A DNA stretch of 64,000 nucleotides from Streptomyces composti (GCF_012034205.1 NZ_JAATEM010000025.1:60426-124425), one strand, 5' to 3'; shown: positions 1 through 9,295, counted from the stretch's first letter. The notes: generated by a model from the sequence alone, not told the origin. Translations and numbers: made by a program.

Positions 1-769
1 CGGTTCCCTCCACCACCCCGGCGTACAGATGGGGCGTGCCCGAGGCCAGCAGGGGCTCGGCGGAGACCGGGTCGGGCGCGTGCACCGCGACGTCGTCCCG
101 CGGAGCGAGCACCACCAGGGAGAAGCAGGGGGTGTCCGCCGACAGCCGGGGGCGCTCGGCGCGGCGGGGCGGCCGGTCCGGTGCCGTGCGGCGCACCACC
201 CGGCGCAGCGCCTCCTCCCGGCGTTCGCCGATCGCCTCGGCGGGCAGTCCGCCCGGCGTCACGTCAGCCGGCTCGACCTGCCCGACGTCCCGCACCTCGA
301 CCCCGCCGACGCCCGCGCCGGACAGCAGCGCCGCCAGCACCGCGCCCACCCGGCCCGCACCCCGCACCTGCACCCGGGCCTCGCGCCGCGCCGCCAGCCG
401 CTCCAGGGCCTCGCCCGGCTCGGAGGCGGTCAGGGACAGCGAGGCCAGATCGGGGCCGAGCCGCTCCATGACCTCCCGCTTCTCGCGCAGTGCCCCGGCT
501 GCCGGCCCGCCGCCCCGGGCGTCGTCCAGCAGCCCGGCCCGCGCCAGCCTTCTCACCAGCCGGTCGACCTGGTCGCCGGGCAGGTCCATCCGCGGGCCCT
601 CGGCGCGCAGCAGCTCGAGGCCGCGCGTGCCGTCGAGCTGCTCGAGGAAGTGACCTGTCGCCGTGTCCACCGGCCCCAGGGTCAGCGCGTGCGCCGGTGT
701 CATCCCGAACTGCACCGTGTTGAGATCGCGCCAGCCGCGCCGGAGCGCGGGTTTCACCAGCGGATGCAT
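1..769 (-). CDS. ThiF/MoeB-like Rossmann-fold protein, 3' part missing
   Basis: The gene is cut by the left edge; the 256 N-terminal codons are visible. It starts at the ATG at 769, giving MHPLVKPALRRGW. Residues about 25-95 look like a leader/PqqD-like region (TGHFLEQLDGTRG, then RLARAGLL), followed near residue 110 by a Rossmann-type nucleotide-binding start, VQVRGAGRVGAVLAALLSGAG, as in the ThiF/HesA/MoeB family. These proteins adenylate C-terminal carboxylates of ubiquitin-like or peptide substrates. The adenylating residues and any CxxC zinc sites would lie further on and cannot be checked. It is divergent from the metallopeptidase gene at 1015. A degenerate, non-catalytic ThiF scaffold is equally possible. 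Confidence 0.7.
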   Translation of the reverse strand, partial: MHPLVKPALRRGWRDLNTVQFGMTPAHALTLGPVDTATGHFLEQLDGTRGLELLRAEGPRMDLPGDQVDRLVRRLARAGLLDDARGGGPAAGALREKREVMERLGPDLASLSLTASEPGEALERLAARREARVQVRGAGRVGAVLAALLSGAGVGGVEVRDVGQVEPADVTPGGLPAEAIGERREEALRRVVRRTAPDRPPRRAERPRLSADTPCFSLVVLAPRDDVAVHAPDPVSAEPLLASGTPHLYAGVVEGT

Positions 770-1014
770 GGCAGCCCCCGTACGTGCTCGTGTGCGTGGA
801 TCGTCCACGGACCTTCGTCCGGATCGTCCCCGTGTTCCGGCCGGGCCCGGTCGGGACCCGGCGCTGCCAGCATGCCGCGGATGCGGAGAGGGCCGCGGAA
901 AGTTGTCCACAGGCGGGCGGGATTCATCGTACAAATCCGGCGCCCGGAGGCCGTAACCGCATCGAACCGTCCCGGAGCCGGGACTTCCCGGTGCTCAGCG
1001 GGTACGGTCGGGGC

Positions 1015-1644
1015 GTGCCCGCCGACCCACTGCACCGCGCCGGAAAGTCACAGCGCAGCACGACGAGCCAGCCGACGAGCGGCTCACGGGCGAGCGCGAT
1101 CGAGGTCCGCAGGAGCGCCCGCCGACGCAGAACGGTCTCCGCGTACCGCGAGGGCGATCGCACCGTCGTGCTCATCCCCGCCCGGATGTCCGAGGCGGAG
1201 GAGCAGCGCTGGGTCACTGTCATGCTCGACAAACTGGCCGCGCAGGAGAGCAGGCGGGCCCTCGGCGACGCCCAGCTGGCCGAGCGGGCCGAGCGGCTCT
1301 CCGCCCAGTACTTCGAGGGCCGGCCCCGGCCCGCCTCGGTGCGCTGGGTGACGAACCAGAACACCCGCTGGGGCTCGTGCACCCCTTCCGACGGCAGCAT
1401 CCGCCTGTCGCACCGGCTGCAGGGCATGCCCGAGTACGTCGTCGACTACGTCCTGTGCCACGAGCTGGCCCATCTGCTGGTGCCCGGGCACGGACCGCGG
1501 TTCTGGCGGCTCCTCGAGGCGTACCCGAAGACCGAACGGGCCCGCGGGTACCTCGAGGGCGTGGTCGCCGCCGAGCGGCTGCCGCACGTGCCGGGCGCCC
1601 GTGACGAGCGCCCCGCGCAGAACGATCAGTCTCAGGGCGACTGA
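1015..1644 (+). CDS. YgjP-like zinc metallopeptidase (M48/WLM-type)
   Basis: A 209-residue predicted cytoplasmic protein with the zincin signature HELAH at residues about 149-153 and a third histidine in PGHGPRFW near 159. It is preceded by the family motif TRWGSC near residue 119. This arrangement (WGSC, HELxH, then HGxxFW) is typical of the YgjP/DUF45 metallopeptidase family, whose substrates are mostly unknown. The GTG at 1015 is preferred because the longer frame upstream runs into the divergent promoter region and loses family-like sequence. It is a single gene, read away from the ThiF-like gene and followed by an independent stress-type cluster. Confidence 0.8.
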   Translation: MPADPLHRAGKSQRSTTSQPTSGSRASAIEVRRSARRRRTVSAYREGDRTVVLIPARMSEAEEQRWVTVMLDKLAAQESRRALGDAQLAERAERLSAQYFEGRPRPASVRWVTNQNTRWGSCTPSDGSIRLSHRLQGMPEYVVDYVLCHELAHLLVPGHGPRFWRLLEAYPKTERARGYLEGVVAAERLPHVPGARDERPAQNDQSQGD

Positions 1645-1834
1645 CCCCGGGGCGAGCGGCGCGCGCAGCTCCCGGCCTCGCGCAGACCGACCCCGGTACC
1701 GACCCCTCGCGGCCCCCACCTTAAGGTGCAGGCGATCGTTCTGTACCGGGTGTGTACCGACTTCATCCGGTGTCCGGGATTGACGTTAGCCTGGCGCGAC
1801 GCACTCACATTCGGGATGGGGGACGGTCGTACGC

Positions 1835-3670
1835 ATGGCCAGGGAATTCCAACGCGGCCACAAGGCCAAGATCAGTGATCTCACGGCGGGCACGGATCTG
1901 TACGTAGGCGTACAGATCTCCGGTCCCGGGCTCACCTTCGACATCAGCTGCTTCGGTCTGGACGCCGACGAACGGCTCTCCGACGACCGGTACTTCGTGT
2001 TCTACAACCAGCCGAAGTCCCCGGAGGAGTCCATACAGCTCCTGGGCGCCCAGGCGGGCGACACGGAGTCCTTCCGGGTCACGCTGGACCGGATTCCCGA
2101 GCACATCAAGAAGCTCTCCTTCACCGCCACCATCGACGGCGCCGGGCAGATGTCCCAGATCGGCCCGGGCTATCTGCGCATTGTCGCCGGTGGCGAGGAG
2201 GTCGCCCGGTACCCGTTCAACGGGTCGGAGTTCACCACCGAGCGGGCCGTGATGCTCGGTGACTTCTACTTCAAGGACGTCTGGCGCTTCGCCGCCGTCG
2301 GCCAGGGCTTCGACGGCGGACTCGAAGCACTGCTGAAGAACTTCGGCGGCGAGGTCGCCGAGGAGGAGCCTGCCGCCGCGCAGCAGCCGCAGGCCGGCGG
2401 TGCCGCGCCCGGCTTCGCGCCGCCCGCGCAGACCTCCTCACCGCCGCCCTTCGCCGCGCCCGGAGGCGCTGCCCCGGCGGCTCCCGCGCCCGCCCCGGCA
2501 CCTGCGCCCGCGCCGCAGCCCGCGCCGGCTCCCGCGCCCGCGCCGCAGCCCGCGCCCGGCTTCGCGCCCCCGCCGGGCGGGGCCCCGGCGCCGGCTCCCG
2601 GGCCCGATGTGCACGGTGCGCCGACCGTCATCGCGCCCATGCAGACCCCGCCCGGCGGATCCCCGGTGCCGCCCCCGGCCCCGGCGCCCGCGCCGTACGG
2701 GCAGCCCGGCCAGCAGCCGCCGCCCCCTCCGGGCTACGGCGGTCAGCCGGCGCCCGGCCAGACGGCACCCCTGCCGCCCGGCTACGGCGCCGGACCGCAG
2801 ACGCCCCAGGCTCCGCAGGCACCCCAGGCGCCCACGCCTCCTCCCGGATACGGCCAGCCGACCCCGCCGCCCGGCTACGGCCAGCAGCCGCCGGGGCAGG
2901 TGCCCGGCCAGATGCCGGGCCAGGCGCCCGGGCAGATGCCCGGTCAGATCCCCGGCCAGCAGGCGCCCTACGGTGCGCCGCAGGGCGCTCCCCAGGGCGC
3001 GCCGCAGGCCCCGGGCGTGCTCGGCGCGCTCCAGCAGTACAAGGAGACGCCCACCGGCCAGCGCTGGACCCAGCAGAACCGCAAGCTGGTGCGCGCCGAC
3101 CTCAGCATCGGCGGCCAGCCCGTGCTGGCCCGGCAGGGCAGCATGGTGCTGTACCAGGGCAAGGTCGATTTCGCCTACAAGGGCGCCGGCTTCACCGGCC
3201 GCATCGTCGGCAACGCCACCGGCCAGGAGATGCAGCTGATGCGCTGCACCGGCCAGGGCCAGGTGTTCTTCGCCGAGGACTCCACGATGCTGCACCCGAT
3301 CGAGCTGCAGGGCGACGCGGTGTGCGTCTCCGCGGAGAACGTCCTCGCCTTCGACGAGGGCCTGCAGTACGAGGTGCGCCGCATCGAGGGGCACGGCATA
3401 CCCGGCGGGGCGCTGTTCACCATGCAGTTCCAGGGCACCGGCACCCTCGTGGTGAAGACCCACGGCACGCCCGTGGTGCTGCCGGTCACGCCCACCACGT
3501 TCGCCGACGCCAACGCCGTCGTGGCCTGGTCGGCCGCCGCCCAGGTGATCGTCTCCAGCCAGGTGCGCATGCGCCGCAACGCCTACCCGGGCGCCTCCGG
3601 CGAGAGCGTCAACCTCCAGTTCCGGGGCGCACCCGGCAACTTCATCGTCGTCCAGCCGTACGAGATCTGA
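1835..3670 (+). CDS. TerD-AIM24 fusion protein with long Pro/Ala/Gln-rich linker
   Basis: A 611-residue protein in three parts. Residues 1-190 are a TerD domain (stress, tellurite-resistance family; acidic Ca-binding loops expected), with the typical ISGPGLTFDISCFGLD and RYFVFYNQ segments. Residues about 190-395 are a low-complexity linker rich in Pro, Ala, Gly and Gln, with PGYGQP- and PGQMPGQ-type repeats. Residues about 400-611 form an AIM24 (DUF124) beta-rich domain. Two stand-alone AIM24 genes follow 11 and 16 nt downstream, so the three are almost surely one operon. TerD proteins act in envelope or metal-stress complexes; the role of AIM24 in bacteria is not settled. The start ATG at 1835 follows GGGGGACGG and gives the canonical TerD N-terminus. 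Confidence 0.85.
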   Translation: MAREFQRGHKAKISDLTAGTDLYVGVQISGPGLTFDISCFGLDADERLSDDRYFVFYNQPKSPEESIQLLGAQAGDTESFRVTLDRIPEHIKKLSFTATIDGAGQMSQIGPGYLRIVAGGEEVARYPFNGSEFTTERAVMLGDFYFKDVWRFAAVGQGFDGGLEALLKNFGGEVAEEEPAAAQQPQAGGAAPGFAPPAQTSSPPPFAAPGGAAPAAPAPAPAPAPAPQPAPAPAPAPQPAPGFAPPPGGAPAPAPGPDVHGAPTVIAPMQTPPGGSPVPPPAPAPAPYGQPGQQPPPPPGYGGQPAPGQTAPLPPGYGAGPQTPQAPQAPQAPTPPPGYGQPTPPPGYGQQPPGQVPGQMPGQAPGQMPGQIPGQQAPYGAPQGAPQGAPQAPGVLGALQQYKETPTGQRWTQQNRKLVRADLSIGGQPVLARQGSMVLYQGKVDFAYKGAGFTGRIVGNATGQEMQLMRCTGQGQVFFAEDSTMLHPIELQGDAVCVSAENVLAFDEGLQYEVRRIEGHGIPGGALFTMQFQGTGTLVVKTHGTPVVLPVTPTTFADANAVVAWSAAAQVIVSSQVRMRRNAYPGASGESVNLQFRGAPGNFIVVQPYEI

Positions 3671-3681
3671 AGGAGCCCGTC

Positions 3682-4362
3682 ATGAACCAGCCTCTCGCGG
3701 GCTTCGCCCCCGCTCCCGTCACCGCCCGCATGGAGAACCACGGCAACCACATGCTGAAGGTCGCCATGCAGACCGGCAACGACCTCTTCGCACGCGTCGG
3801 TTCGATGGTCGCCTACGAGGGCTTCATCCAGTACGAGCCCAACCCGTCGGCCGTCCGCCAGATCGCCAGGGACTGGCTGACCGGCGAGGGGGCGCCGCTG
3901 ATGAAGTGCTCCGGCGACGGCCTGCTCTACCTGGCCGACTACGGCGCCAACGTCGTCGTGATCAACCTCAACGGCGACGGCATCTCCGTCAACGCCACCA
4001 ACCTGCTCGCCTTCGACGCGCACCTGTCGTGGGGCGTCGAACGGGTCAAGGGCCTGGCCAAGTTCGCCGGACAGGGCCTGTGGAACACCAGGATCTCCGG
4101 GCAGGGCTGGGTCGCCCTGACCTCACGCGGCAAGCCGATCGTCGTCGACTGCGGCGGCGGCGAGGACGAGACGTACGTCGACCCGGACGCCCTGGTCGCC
4201 TGGTCCCCGAACCTCAAGGTGAAGGGCAAGCGCAGCTTCCGCGCCCAGTCGCTGATCGGCCGCGGCAGCGGCGAGGCCTATCAGATGGCCTTCTCCGGTC
4301 AGGGCATCGTCGTCGTCCAGCCCAGTGAGGACAGCACCGACCGTCTCCGGCTCCGGGGCTGA
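3682..4362 (+). CDS. AIM24 family protein, second of operon
   Basis: A 226-residue protein that is essentially one AIM24 (TIGR00266/DUF124-type) domain, starting MNQPLAGFAPAPVTARMENHGNHMLKV. It shares repeated features with its neighbours: LFARVGSMVAYEGFIQYEP near the N-terminus, a PDALVAWSPNLKVK segment, and a C-terminal GIVVVQPSE. The start ATG at 3682 has AAGGAG seven nt upstream and lies 11 nt after the preceding stop. No signal peptide or membrane helix is visible. Function is unknown; the operon context with TerD suggests a stress- or envelope-related role, which is inference. Confidence 0.8.
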   Translation: MNQPLAGFAPAPVTARMENHGNHMLKVAMQTGNDLFARVGSMVAYEGFIQYEPNPSAVRQIARDWLTGEGAPLMKCSGDGLLYLADYGANVVVINLNGDGISVNATNLLAFDAHLSWGVERVKGLAKFAGQGLWNTRISGQGWVALTSRGKPIVVDCGGGEDETYVDPDALVAWSPNLKVKGKRSFRAQSLIGRGSGEAYQMAFSGQGIVVVQPSEDSTDRLRLRG

Positions 4363-4378
4363 GGGGGAGCAACACATC

Positions 4379-5134
4379 ATGCAGAGCCCGCTTTTCGCCT
4401 ACAACGACCAGCAGACCCAGGAGCGCTGGAGTCTGCAGAACAAGCAGATGCTCCGGGTCGTCCTCGAGGGGCATGAGGACGTCCTGGCCCGCAAGGGATC
4501 GATGGTCGCCTACCAGGGCCTCGTCGAGTTCGACGCCGAGTACCAGAGCCACCAGCAGTCCCGCGCCCGGGCGAACACCGGTGAGGGCCTGGACCTGATG
4601 CGCTGCCACGGGCAGGGCACGGTCTTCCTGGCCAACCTGGCCCAGCACATCCACATCATGGAGGTGGAGCAGGACGGGCTGACGGTCGACAGCAGCTATG
4701 TGCTGGCGATGGACTCCTCGCTGCACCACGAGGTCATCGCCGTCGACAGCCTCTACGGCATCTCCGGCTCGGGGAAGTACCAGCTCAACATCACGGGCCG
4801 CGGCAAGGTCGCCCTGATGACCTCCGGCATGCCGCTGCTGCTGCAGGTGACGCCGGACAAGTACGTCAACTGCGACGCGGACGCCATCGTCGCCTGGTCG
4901 ACCGGGCTGCGGGTGCAGATGCAGGCGCAGACGCACTCCTCCGGCGTGTGGCGGCGCCGCGGCAACACCGGTGAGGGCTGGGAGCTGAGCTTCATGGGCA
5001 CCGGATACGCGCTGGTCCAGCCCAGCGAGCTGCTGCCCCCGCAGAACGCCCAGATCGGCTCGGGCCTGGCGGCCCAGTTCGGCATGGGCCAGCAGGGGGC
5101 CCGCGGGCAGAACCAGGGCAACGTCTGGAGCTGA
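4379..5134 (+). CDS. AIM24 family protein, third of operon
   Basis: A 251-residue single-domain AIM24 protein (MQSPLFAYNDQQTQERWSLQ). It contains LARKGSMVAYQGLVEFD, VNCDADAIVAWSTGLRVQ and GYALVQPSELLPPQ, paralogous to the same positions in the gene just upstream and in the C-terminal part of the TerD fusion. The ATG at 4379 follows GAGGGGGAGC and lies 16 nt after the previous stop. The last about 25 residues are Gln/Gly-rich. The operon ends in a strong hairpin at 5151-5184. Three tandem AIM24 copies, one fused to TerD, suggest a hetero-oligomeric beta-barrel assembly. Confidence 0.8.
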   Translation: MQSPLFAYNDQQTQERWSLQNKQMLRVVLEGHEDVLARKGSMVAYQGLVEFDAEYQSHQQSRARANTGEGLDLMRCHGQGTVFLANLAQHIHIMEVEQDGLTVDSSYVLAMDSSLHHEVIAVDSLYGISGSGKYQLNITGRGKVALMTSGMPLLLQVTPDKYVNCDADAIVAWSTGLRVQMQAQTHSSGVWRRRGNTGEGWELSFMGTGYALVQPSELLPPQNAQIGSGLAAQFGMGQQGARGQNQGNVWS

Positions 5135-5150
5135 CCCGGCAGGCACAGCA

Positions 5151-5184
5151 GTGAGGGGCGAACGCCGCGGCGGTCGCCCCTCAC
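5151..5184. terminator. Hairpin terminator between the AIM24 operon and nudix gene
   Basis: A perfect 11-bp inverted repeat, GTGAGGGGCGA (5151-5161) and TCGCCCCTCAC (5174-5184), with a 12-nt loop. It lies between two convergent genes and can serve both. There is no U-tract, as is common in Streptomyces. Confidence 0.6.
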
Positions 5185-5212
5185 ACGTCCCGGCACAGCA
5201 TGCGTCGTGCCC

Positions 5213-5734
5213 TCACAGCCGGGCGCGCGTCGCCTCCAGCAGGCGCACCACGGACTCGTCCGCGACGCCGGGCACCTCGGCGTAGGGGAACCAGCGCACG
5301 TCCAGGGACTCGTCGCTGACCGCGTGGGCCGCGTCCGGCGGCGCCAGCACCGCGTACTGCACATCGAAGTGCCAGTGGCAGGGCGCGGGGATCGGGTGCC
5401 GGTCGAGCCTGACCGGGCCGCCCGGGAGCAGGCGCAGCCCCTCGACCCCCGACTCCTCCGTCGCCTCCCGCAGGGCCGCCGCCGCCAGGGAGGCGTCCCC
5501 GGGCTCGCAGTGGCCGCCCATCTGCAGCCACATGCGCAGCTTCCGGTGCAGCGTCAGCAGCACGCGCTCCCGCCCGGGGTCGATCACCAGGGCGCTCGCC
5601 GTGAGATGCCCCTGCTCGCAGGACTTCCACAGGCCGTCCGGGCGGGCCGCCAGGTGGTCCAGATAGGTCTGGCGCAGCTCGGGCTGGCCCTCGTACTCCT
5701 TCAGCACGAGGACCGCGTCGTCGTGGAGGCTCAC
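5213..5734 (-). CDS. Nudix hydrolase
   Basis: A 173-residue protein with a Nudix fold and box at residues about 73-96: MGGHCEPGD, then REATEESGV. The box normally reads GxxxxxExxxxxxxREUxEExGU. Here the helix glutamates REATEE are intact, and the first acidic position is Asp in EPGD, a tolerated change. Family members hydrolyse nucleoside diphosphates linked to another moiety; the substrate cannot be read from sequence. The ATG (5734) overlaps the stop of the upstream DUF2342 gene as ATGA, so the two are translationally coupled. Confidence 0.85.
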   Translation of the reverse strand: MSLHDDAVLVLKEYEGQPELRQTYLDHLAARPDGLWKSCEQGHLTASALVIDPGRERVLLTLHRKLRMWLQMGGHCEPGDASLAAAALREATEESGVEGLRLLPGGPVRLDRHPIPAPCHWHFDVQYAVLAPPDAAHAVSDESLDVRWFPYAEVPGVADESVVRLLEATRARL

Positions 5735-7245
5735 TCCGTCCCGTCGTCCTTCTTCGGGGCGTCACCGGCGGACCCGTCCCTCGGGGCCTCACCCGTTCCG
5801 CCCGGGGAGTCGTCCTCCGCGGCGTCGCCGGAGGCGTCGTCGTGCTTGGTCAGGTCCGGCTTGGAGCCGCTCGCCGCCTCGCCGAGCATCTTGTCCAGTT
5901 CGGAGAAGTCGACCTGCTGCTCGCGGTGCACGAAACCGTCCGGGTCGTCCAGGTCGGTGGCGTTGGGCAGCATGTCCGGGTGGGCCCACAGGGCGTCCCG
6001 GCCGTCCACGCCGCGCGCGTCGGTGAGCGAGGCCCACAGGCGCGAGGCGTCCCGCAGGCGCCGCGGGCGCAGCTCCAGGCCGATCAGCGTGGCGAAGGTC
6101 TGCTCGGCCGGGCCGCCCGAGGCGCGGCGGCGGCGCAGGGTCTCGCGCAGCGCGTCGGCGGACGACAGCCGGGGCTTGGCCGCCGCGTGCACCACGGCGT
6201 CCACCCAGCCCTCGACCAGCGCCAGGGCCGTCTCCAGACGGGCGAGGGCGGCCTTCTGCTCGGGCGTGTCCTCCGGCTGGAACATGCCCTGCTGCAGCGC
6301 CTCCTGCAGCTGCTCCGGATTCTGAGGGTCGAACTGGCCGACCACGTCCTCCAGCTTGGCGGTGTCGACCTTGATGCCGCGCGCATAGCCGTCGACCGCG
6401 CCGAACAGATGCGAGCGCAGCCACGGCACATGGGCGAACAGGCGCTGGTGGGCGGCCTCGCGCAGGGCGAGATACAGCCGCACCTCCTCCTGCGGGACGC
6501 CCAGGTCCTTGCCGAAGGCCTCGATGTTCACCGGCAGCAGCGCGGCCTTGCCGGCCGGGCCCAGCGGCAGGCCGATGTCGGAGGAGCCGACGACCTCACC
6601 GGCGAGCACCCCGACGGCCTGCCCGATCTGCGTGCCGAACATGGCCCCGCCCATGGAGCGCATCATGCCGATCAGCGGGCCGGCCATGGCCTGCATCTCC
6701 TCGGGCAGCACATCGCCCATGGCGTTGCCGACGCGCTCGGCGACCGGGTCGACCAGCTCGCGCCAGGCGGGCAGGGTCGCCTCGACCCATTCCGCGCGGC
6801 TCCACGCCACGGCGGAGTGCGCGCCCGAGGGCAGCGAGGTGACACCGTCCAGCCAGAGGTCGGCCAGGCGGACGGCCTCCTCGACCGCCTTGCGGTCGGC
6901 GGGGCCGACGCTCGCGTCCTTGGTGCCGTCGGCCGTGCCCTGGGACACGGTCTGGCGGGCGATCTGCTTGGCCATGTCCCAGTTCACCGGGCCGCCCTCG
7001 TAGGAGAGCATCTGCCCGAGCTGCTGGAAGGCCGCGCCCAGGTCGGTGGGGTTCAGCGACCCGAACATCGCGGCGAACGGATTGTCCGCGCCCGGGCCGC
7101 CAAAGCCTCCGGCTCCGGGGGTGCCGAAACCGAACGGGTTGGCCGGGCCCTGACCACCGCCGCTCTGCGGGTCCTTCTTCTTGCCCTCGTCGCCGTCGTC
7201 CGGCTCCTCCGGCGGAAGGCCGAATCCGAATGGGGTGTCACTCAC
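5731..7245 (-). CDS. DUF2342 zinc-dependent metalloprotease-like protein
   Basis: A 504-residue protein. The N-terminal 70 residues are Gly/Pro-rich and acidic (TPFGFGLPPEEPDDGDEG, later NPFGFGTPGAG). The rest is a helical DUF2342 domain, classed with zincin-like metalloproteases and F420-biosynthesis-associated proteins in actinobacteria. The expected active-site helix reads LREAAHQRLFAHVPWL: a histidine pair is present but a strict HExxH is not, so catalytic activity should not be assumed. GTG 7245 (SDTPFGFGL) is chosen over an in-frame start 21 codons upstream because family members begin at this motif. It is co-transcribed with the Nudix gene. Confidence 0.75.
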   Translation of the reverse strand: MSDTPFGFGLPPEEPDDGDEGKKKDPQSGGGQGPANPFGFGTPGAGGFGGPGADNPFAAMFGSLNPTDLGAAFQQLGQMLSYEGGPVNWDMAKQIARQTVSQGTADGTKDASVGPADRKAVEEAVRLADLWLDGVTSLPSGAHSAVAWSRAEWVEATLPAWRELVDPVAERVGNAMGDVLPEEMQAMAGPLIGMMRSMGGAMFGTQIGQAVGVLAGEVVGSSDIGLPLGPAGKAALLPVNIEAFGKDLGVPQEEVRLYLALREAAHQRLFAHVPWLRSHLFGAVDGYARGIKVDTAKLEDVVGQFDPQNPEQLQEALQQGMFQPEDTPEQKAALARLETALALVEGWVDAVVHAAAKPRLSSADALRETLRRRRASGGPAEQTFATLIGLELRPRRLRDASRLWASLTDARGVDGRDALWAHPDMLPNATDLDDPDGFVHREQQVDFSELDKMLGEAASGSKPDLTKHDDASGDAAEDDSPGGTGEAPRDGSAGDAPKKDDGTE

Positions 7246-7437
7246 GGGATTCCTCGGCTGGTAGGGCCGCCGGTTCTTTCCGGCGGCACGGCTGCCCGAC
7301 AACACCACCCAGCGTAGACACCTGAGCCGGTTCGGGCCTCGGTGCTTCGCCGACAGAAGGCCTGCGGCAGGATGGATGCCACCTGGTACGTACGCGTCAC
7401 ATGCGCCCGTACTGAAGACAACCGCTGGAGACGCCCG

Positions 7438-8550
7438 GTGAGTTCCCCAGATCCGCAGGTTCGCGCAGCGCGAAACCGGTCAACCAGTCCCGCCGGCCGC
7501 GGGCCCGTCGTCGCGGTCACCGGCGCCGCGACCGGCGTCGGCGCGCTGCTCACCGAGCGGCTGGTGGCCTCGGAGGAGATCAAGCAGGTCATCGCCATCG
7601 ACGAGCGGCGCGGCGAGTGCGACGAGGCCAGATGGCACATCCTCGATGTGCGCGACCCGGCCATCGCCGACAAGCTGCGCGGCGCAGACGTGGTGGTGCA
7701 TCTGGCCCTCGATCTCGACCTGGAGACCGACGCCGCCGCGCGGACCGCTTACAACGTCCGGGGGACCCAGACCGTCCTCACCGCCGCCGCGGCCGCCGGT
7801 GTGCACCGGGTGGTGCTGACCACCTCGGCGATGGTCTACGGCGCGCTGCCCGACAACGAGCTGCCGCTGTCCGAGGACGCGGAACTGCGCGCCACGGCGG
7901 AGGCCACCGGCGTCGGCGACCTGCTGGAGATCGAGCGCCTGGCCAGGCGCGCGCCCCGCGCGCACCCCGGACTCAATGTCACGGTGCTGCGCCCCGCCAT
8001 TCTGGTGGGCGGCACCGACACCGCGCTGACCAGGTACTTCGAGTCGCCCCGCCTCCTGGTGGTGGCCGGCTCGCGCCCCGCCTGGCAGTTCTGCCACGTC
8101 GAGGACCTGTGCAGCGCCCTGGAGTACGCGGTGCTCGAGAAGGTCGACGGCGAGCTGGCCGTCGGCTGCGACGGCTGGCTGGAGCAGGAGGAGATCGAGG
8201 AGCTCAGCGGCATCCGGCGCATGGAGCTGCCGTCGGCGGTGGCCCTGGGGGCGGCGGCCCGGCTGCACCGGATCGGCCTGACCCCGTCCCCGGCGGGCGA
8301 CCTCGCCTACACGATGTACCCGTGGGTGGTCAGCGGCAGCAGGCTGCACGACGCCGGGTGGCGTCCCGCCTACACCAACGAGGAGGTGCTGGCGGAGCTG
8401 CTCGAGGAGGTCTCCGGGCGGCACACGGTGGCCGGCCGGCGGCTCGGCCGCAAGGACGCGACGGCGGCGGGCGCCGCGGGCGCGACGGTGGCGCTGCTGG
8501 GCGCGGCGGCGGTGGTCCGGCGGGCCCGCAAGGCACGCCGGCGCATCTGA
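7438..8550 (+). CDS. NAD-dependent epimerase/SDR family protein
   Basis: A 370-residue extended short-chain dehydrogenase. The N-terminal dinucleotide motif is VVAVTGAATGVGALL near residue 25, followed by VVVHLALDLD and the strand-4 region LTTSAMVYGALPDN. The usual YxxxK dyad is not evident (the equivalent stretch reads DLLEIERLARRA), so it may be an atypical, non-catalytic or regulatory SDR. The C-terminus carries a small hydrophobic stretch (AGAAGATVALLGAAAVVRRARKARR), which could anchor it to the membrane. The GTG at 7438 gives MSSPDPQVRAARN. It diverges from the DUF2342-Nudix operon. Confidence 0.75.
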   Translation: MSSPDPQVRAARNRSTSPAGRGPVVAVTGAATGVGALLTERLVASEEIKQVIAIDERRGECDEARWHILDVRDPAIADKLRGADVVVHLALDLDLETDAAARTAYNVRGTQTVLTAAAAAGVHRVVLTTSAMVYGALPDNELPLSEDAELRATAEATGVGDLLEIERLARRAPRAHPGLNVTVLRPAILVGGTDTALTRYFESPRLLVVAGSRPAWQFCHVEDLCSALEYAVLEKVDGELAVGCDGWLEQEEIEELSGIRRMELPSAVALGAAARLHRIGLTPSPAGDLAYTMYPWVVSGSRLHDAGWRPAYTNEEVLAELLEEVSGRHTVAGRRLGRKDATAAGAAGATVALLGAAAVVRRARKARRRI

Positions 8551-8833
8551 CACCGGACGGCCCGGCGCCGCCGCACCGCCTCCGACGGCGAGTGGCCCGG
8601 CGCTCCCGGCATTGCTTCCGACACCGGGCGGCCGGAGCATCCGCGTGCGGCAGTCCTCCGGAGCACCCGGCAACTCCGTCTCCGGCAGTCCGCGGGACCG
8701 GCTCCGCGGGACCGGTCCCGCGGGCGGGCACGCCGGGGATCCGCGGTCCTGTAGAACACTCCGAACCGCCGGGCGCGTCTGCCGGTGGAAACCGCAATAC
8801 CCGGCTGTCGGCGGCGTACGGCACGATGGGGGC

Positions 8834-9295
8834 ATGGCTACGACGCATGACCACCCCGGCGAGCAGGCCGCCCAGGACCCGATCAAGCTGATCGGCATCC
8901 GGGACACCCCCCTGTCGGTGGACGAGGTCTTCCGGGCCGTCGGGGACGACGCGGCCGGCGGCACGGCGCTCTTCGTCGGCACCGTCCGCAACCACGACGG
9001 CGGCGCCGACGTCGAGAAGCTGAGCTACTCGTGCCACCCCACCGCCGAGGCCGAGATGCGCCGCATCGCCGAGAAGGTCGCCGCCGACCACCCCGTGCGG
9101 GCACTGGCCGCCGTGCACCGCGTGGGGGACCTCGCGGTCGGGGACCTCGCCGTGGTGGTCGCCGTGTCCTGTCCGCACCGGGGCGAGGCCTTCGAGGCCT
9201 GCCGGAAGCTGATCGACGACATCAAGCACGAGGTGCCGATCTGGAAGCACCAGACGTTCGCCGACGGAACGCAGGAGTGGGTCGGAGCCTGCTGA
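8834..9295 (+). CDS. moaE: Molybdopterin synthase catalytic subunit MoaE
   Basis: A 153-residue protein with the MoaE core: GALFVGTVR-type strand (TALFVGTVRNHDGG), a histidine-rich middle (AVHRVGDLAVGD), VAVSCPHRGEAFEAC, and the diagnostic C-terminal IKHEVPIWKHQTF, whose lysines form the active site. MoaE with thiocarboxylated MoaD inserts dithiolene sulfur into precursor Z to make molybdopterin. The first about 20 residues are an extra polar extension. The ATG at 8834 is the only start that leaves the family N-terminus intact. No other moa genes are in the window. Confidence 0.93.
   Translation: MATTHDHPGEQAAQDPIKLIGIRDTPLSVDEVFRAVGDDAAGGTALFVGTVRNHDGGADVEKLSYSCHPTAEAEMRRIAEKVAADHPVRALAAVHRVGDLAVGDLAVVVAVSCPHRGEAFEACRKLIDDIKHEVPIWKHQTFADGTQEWVGAC

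Noticed and set aside
5731..7245. Strict HExxH active site in the DUF2342 protein
   Set aside because: Only a histidine-containing helix (REAAHQRLFAH) is present; activity is not claimed.
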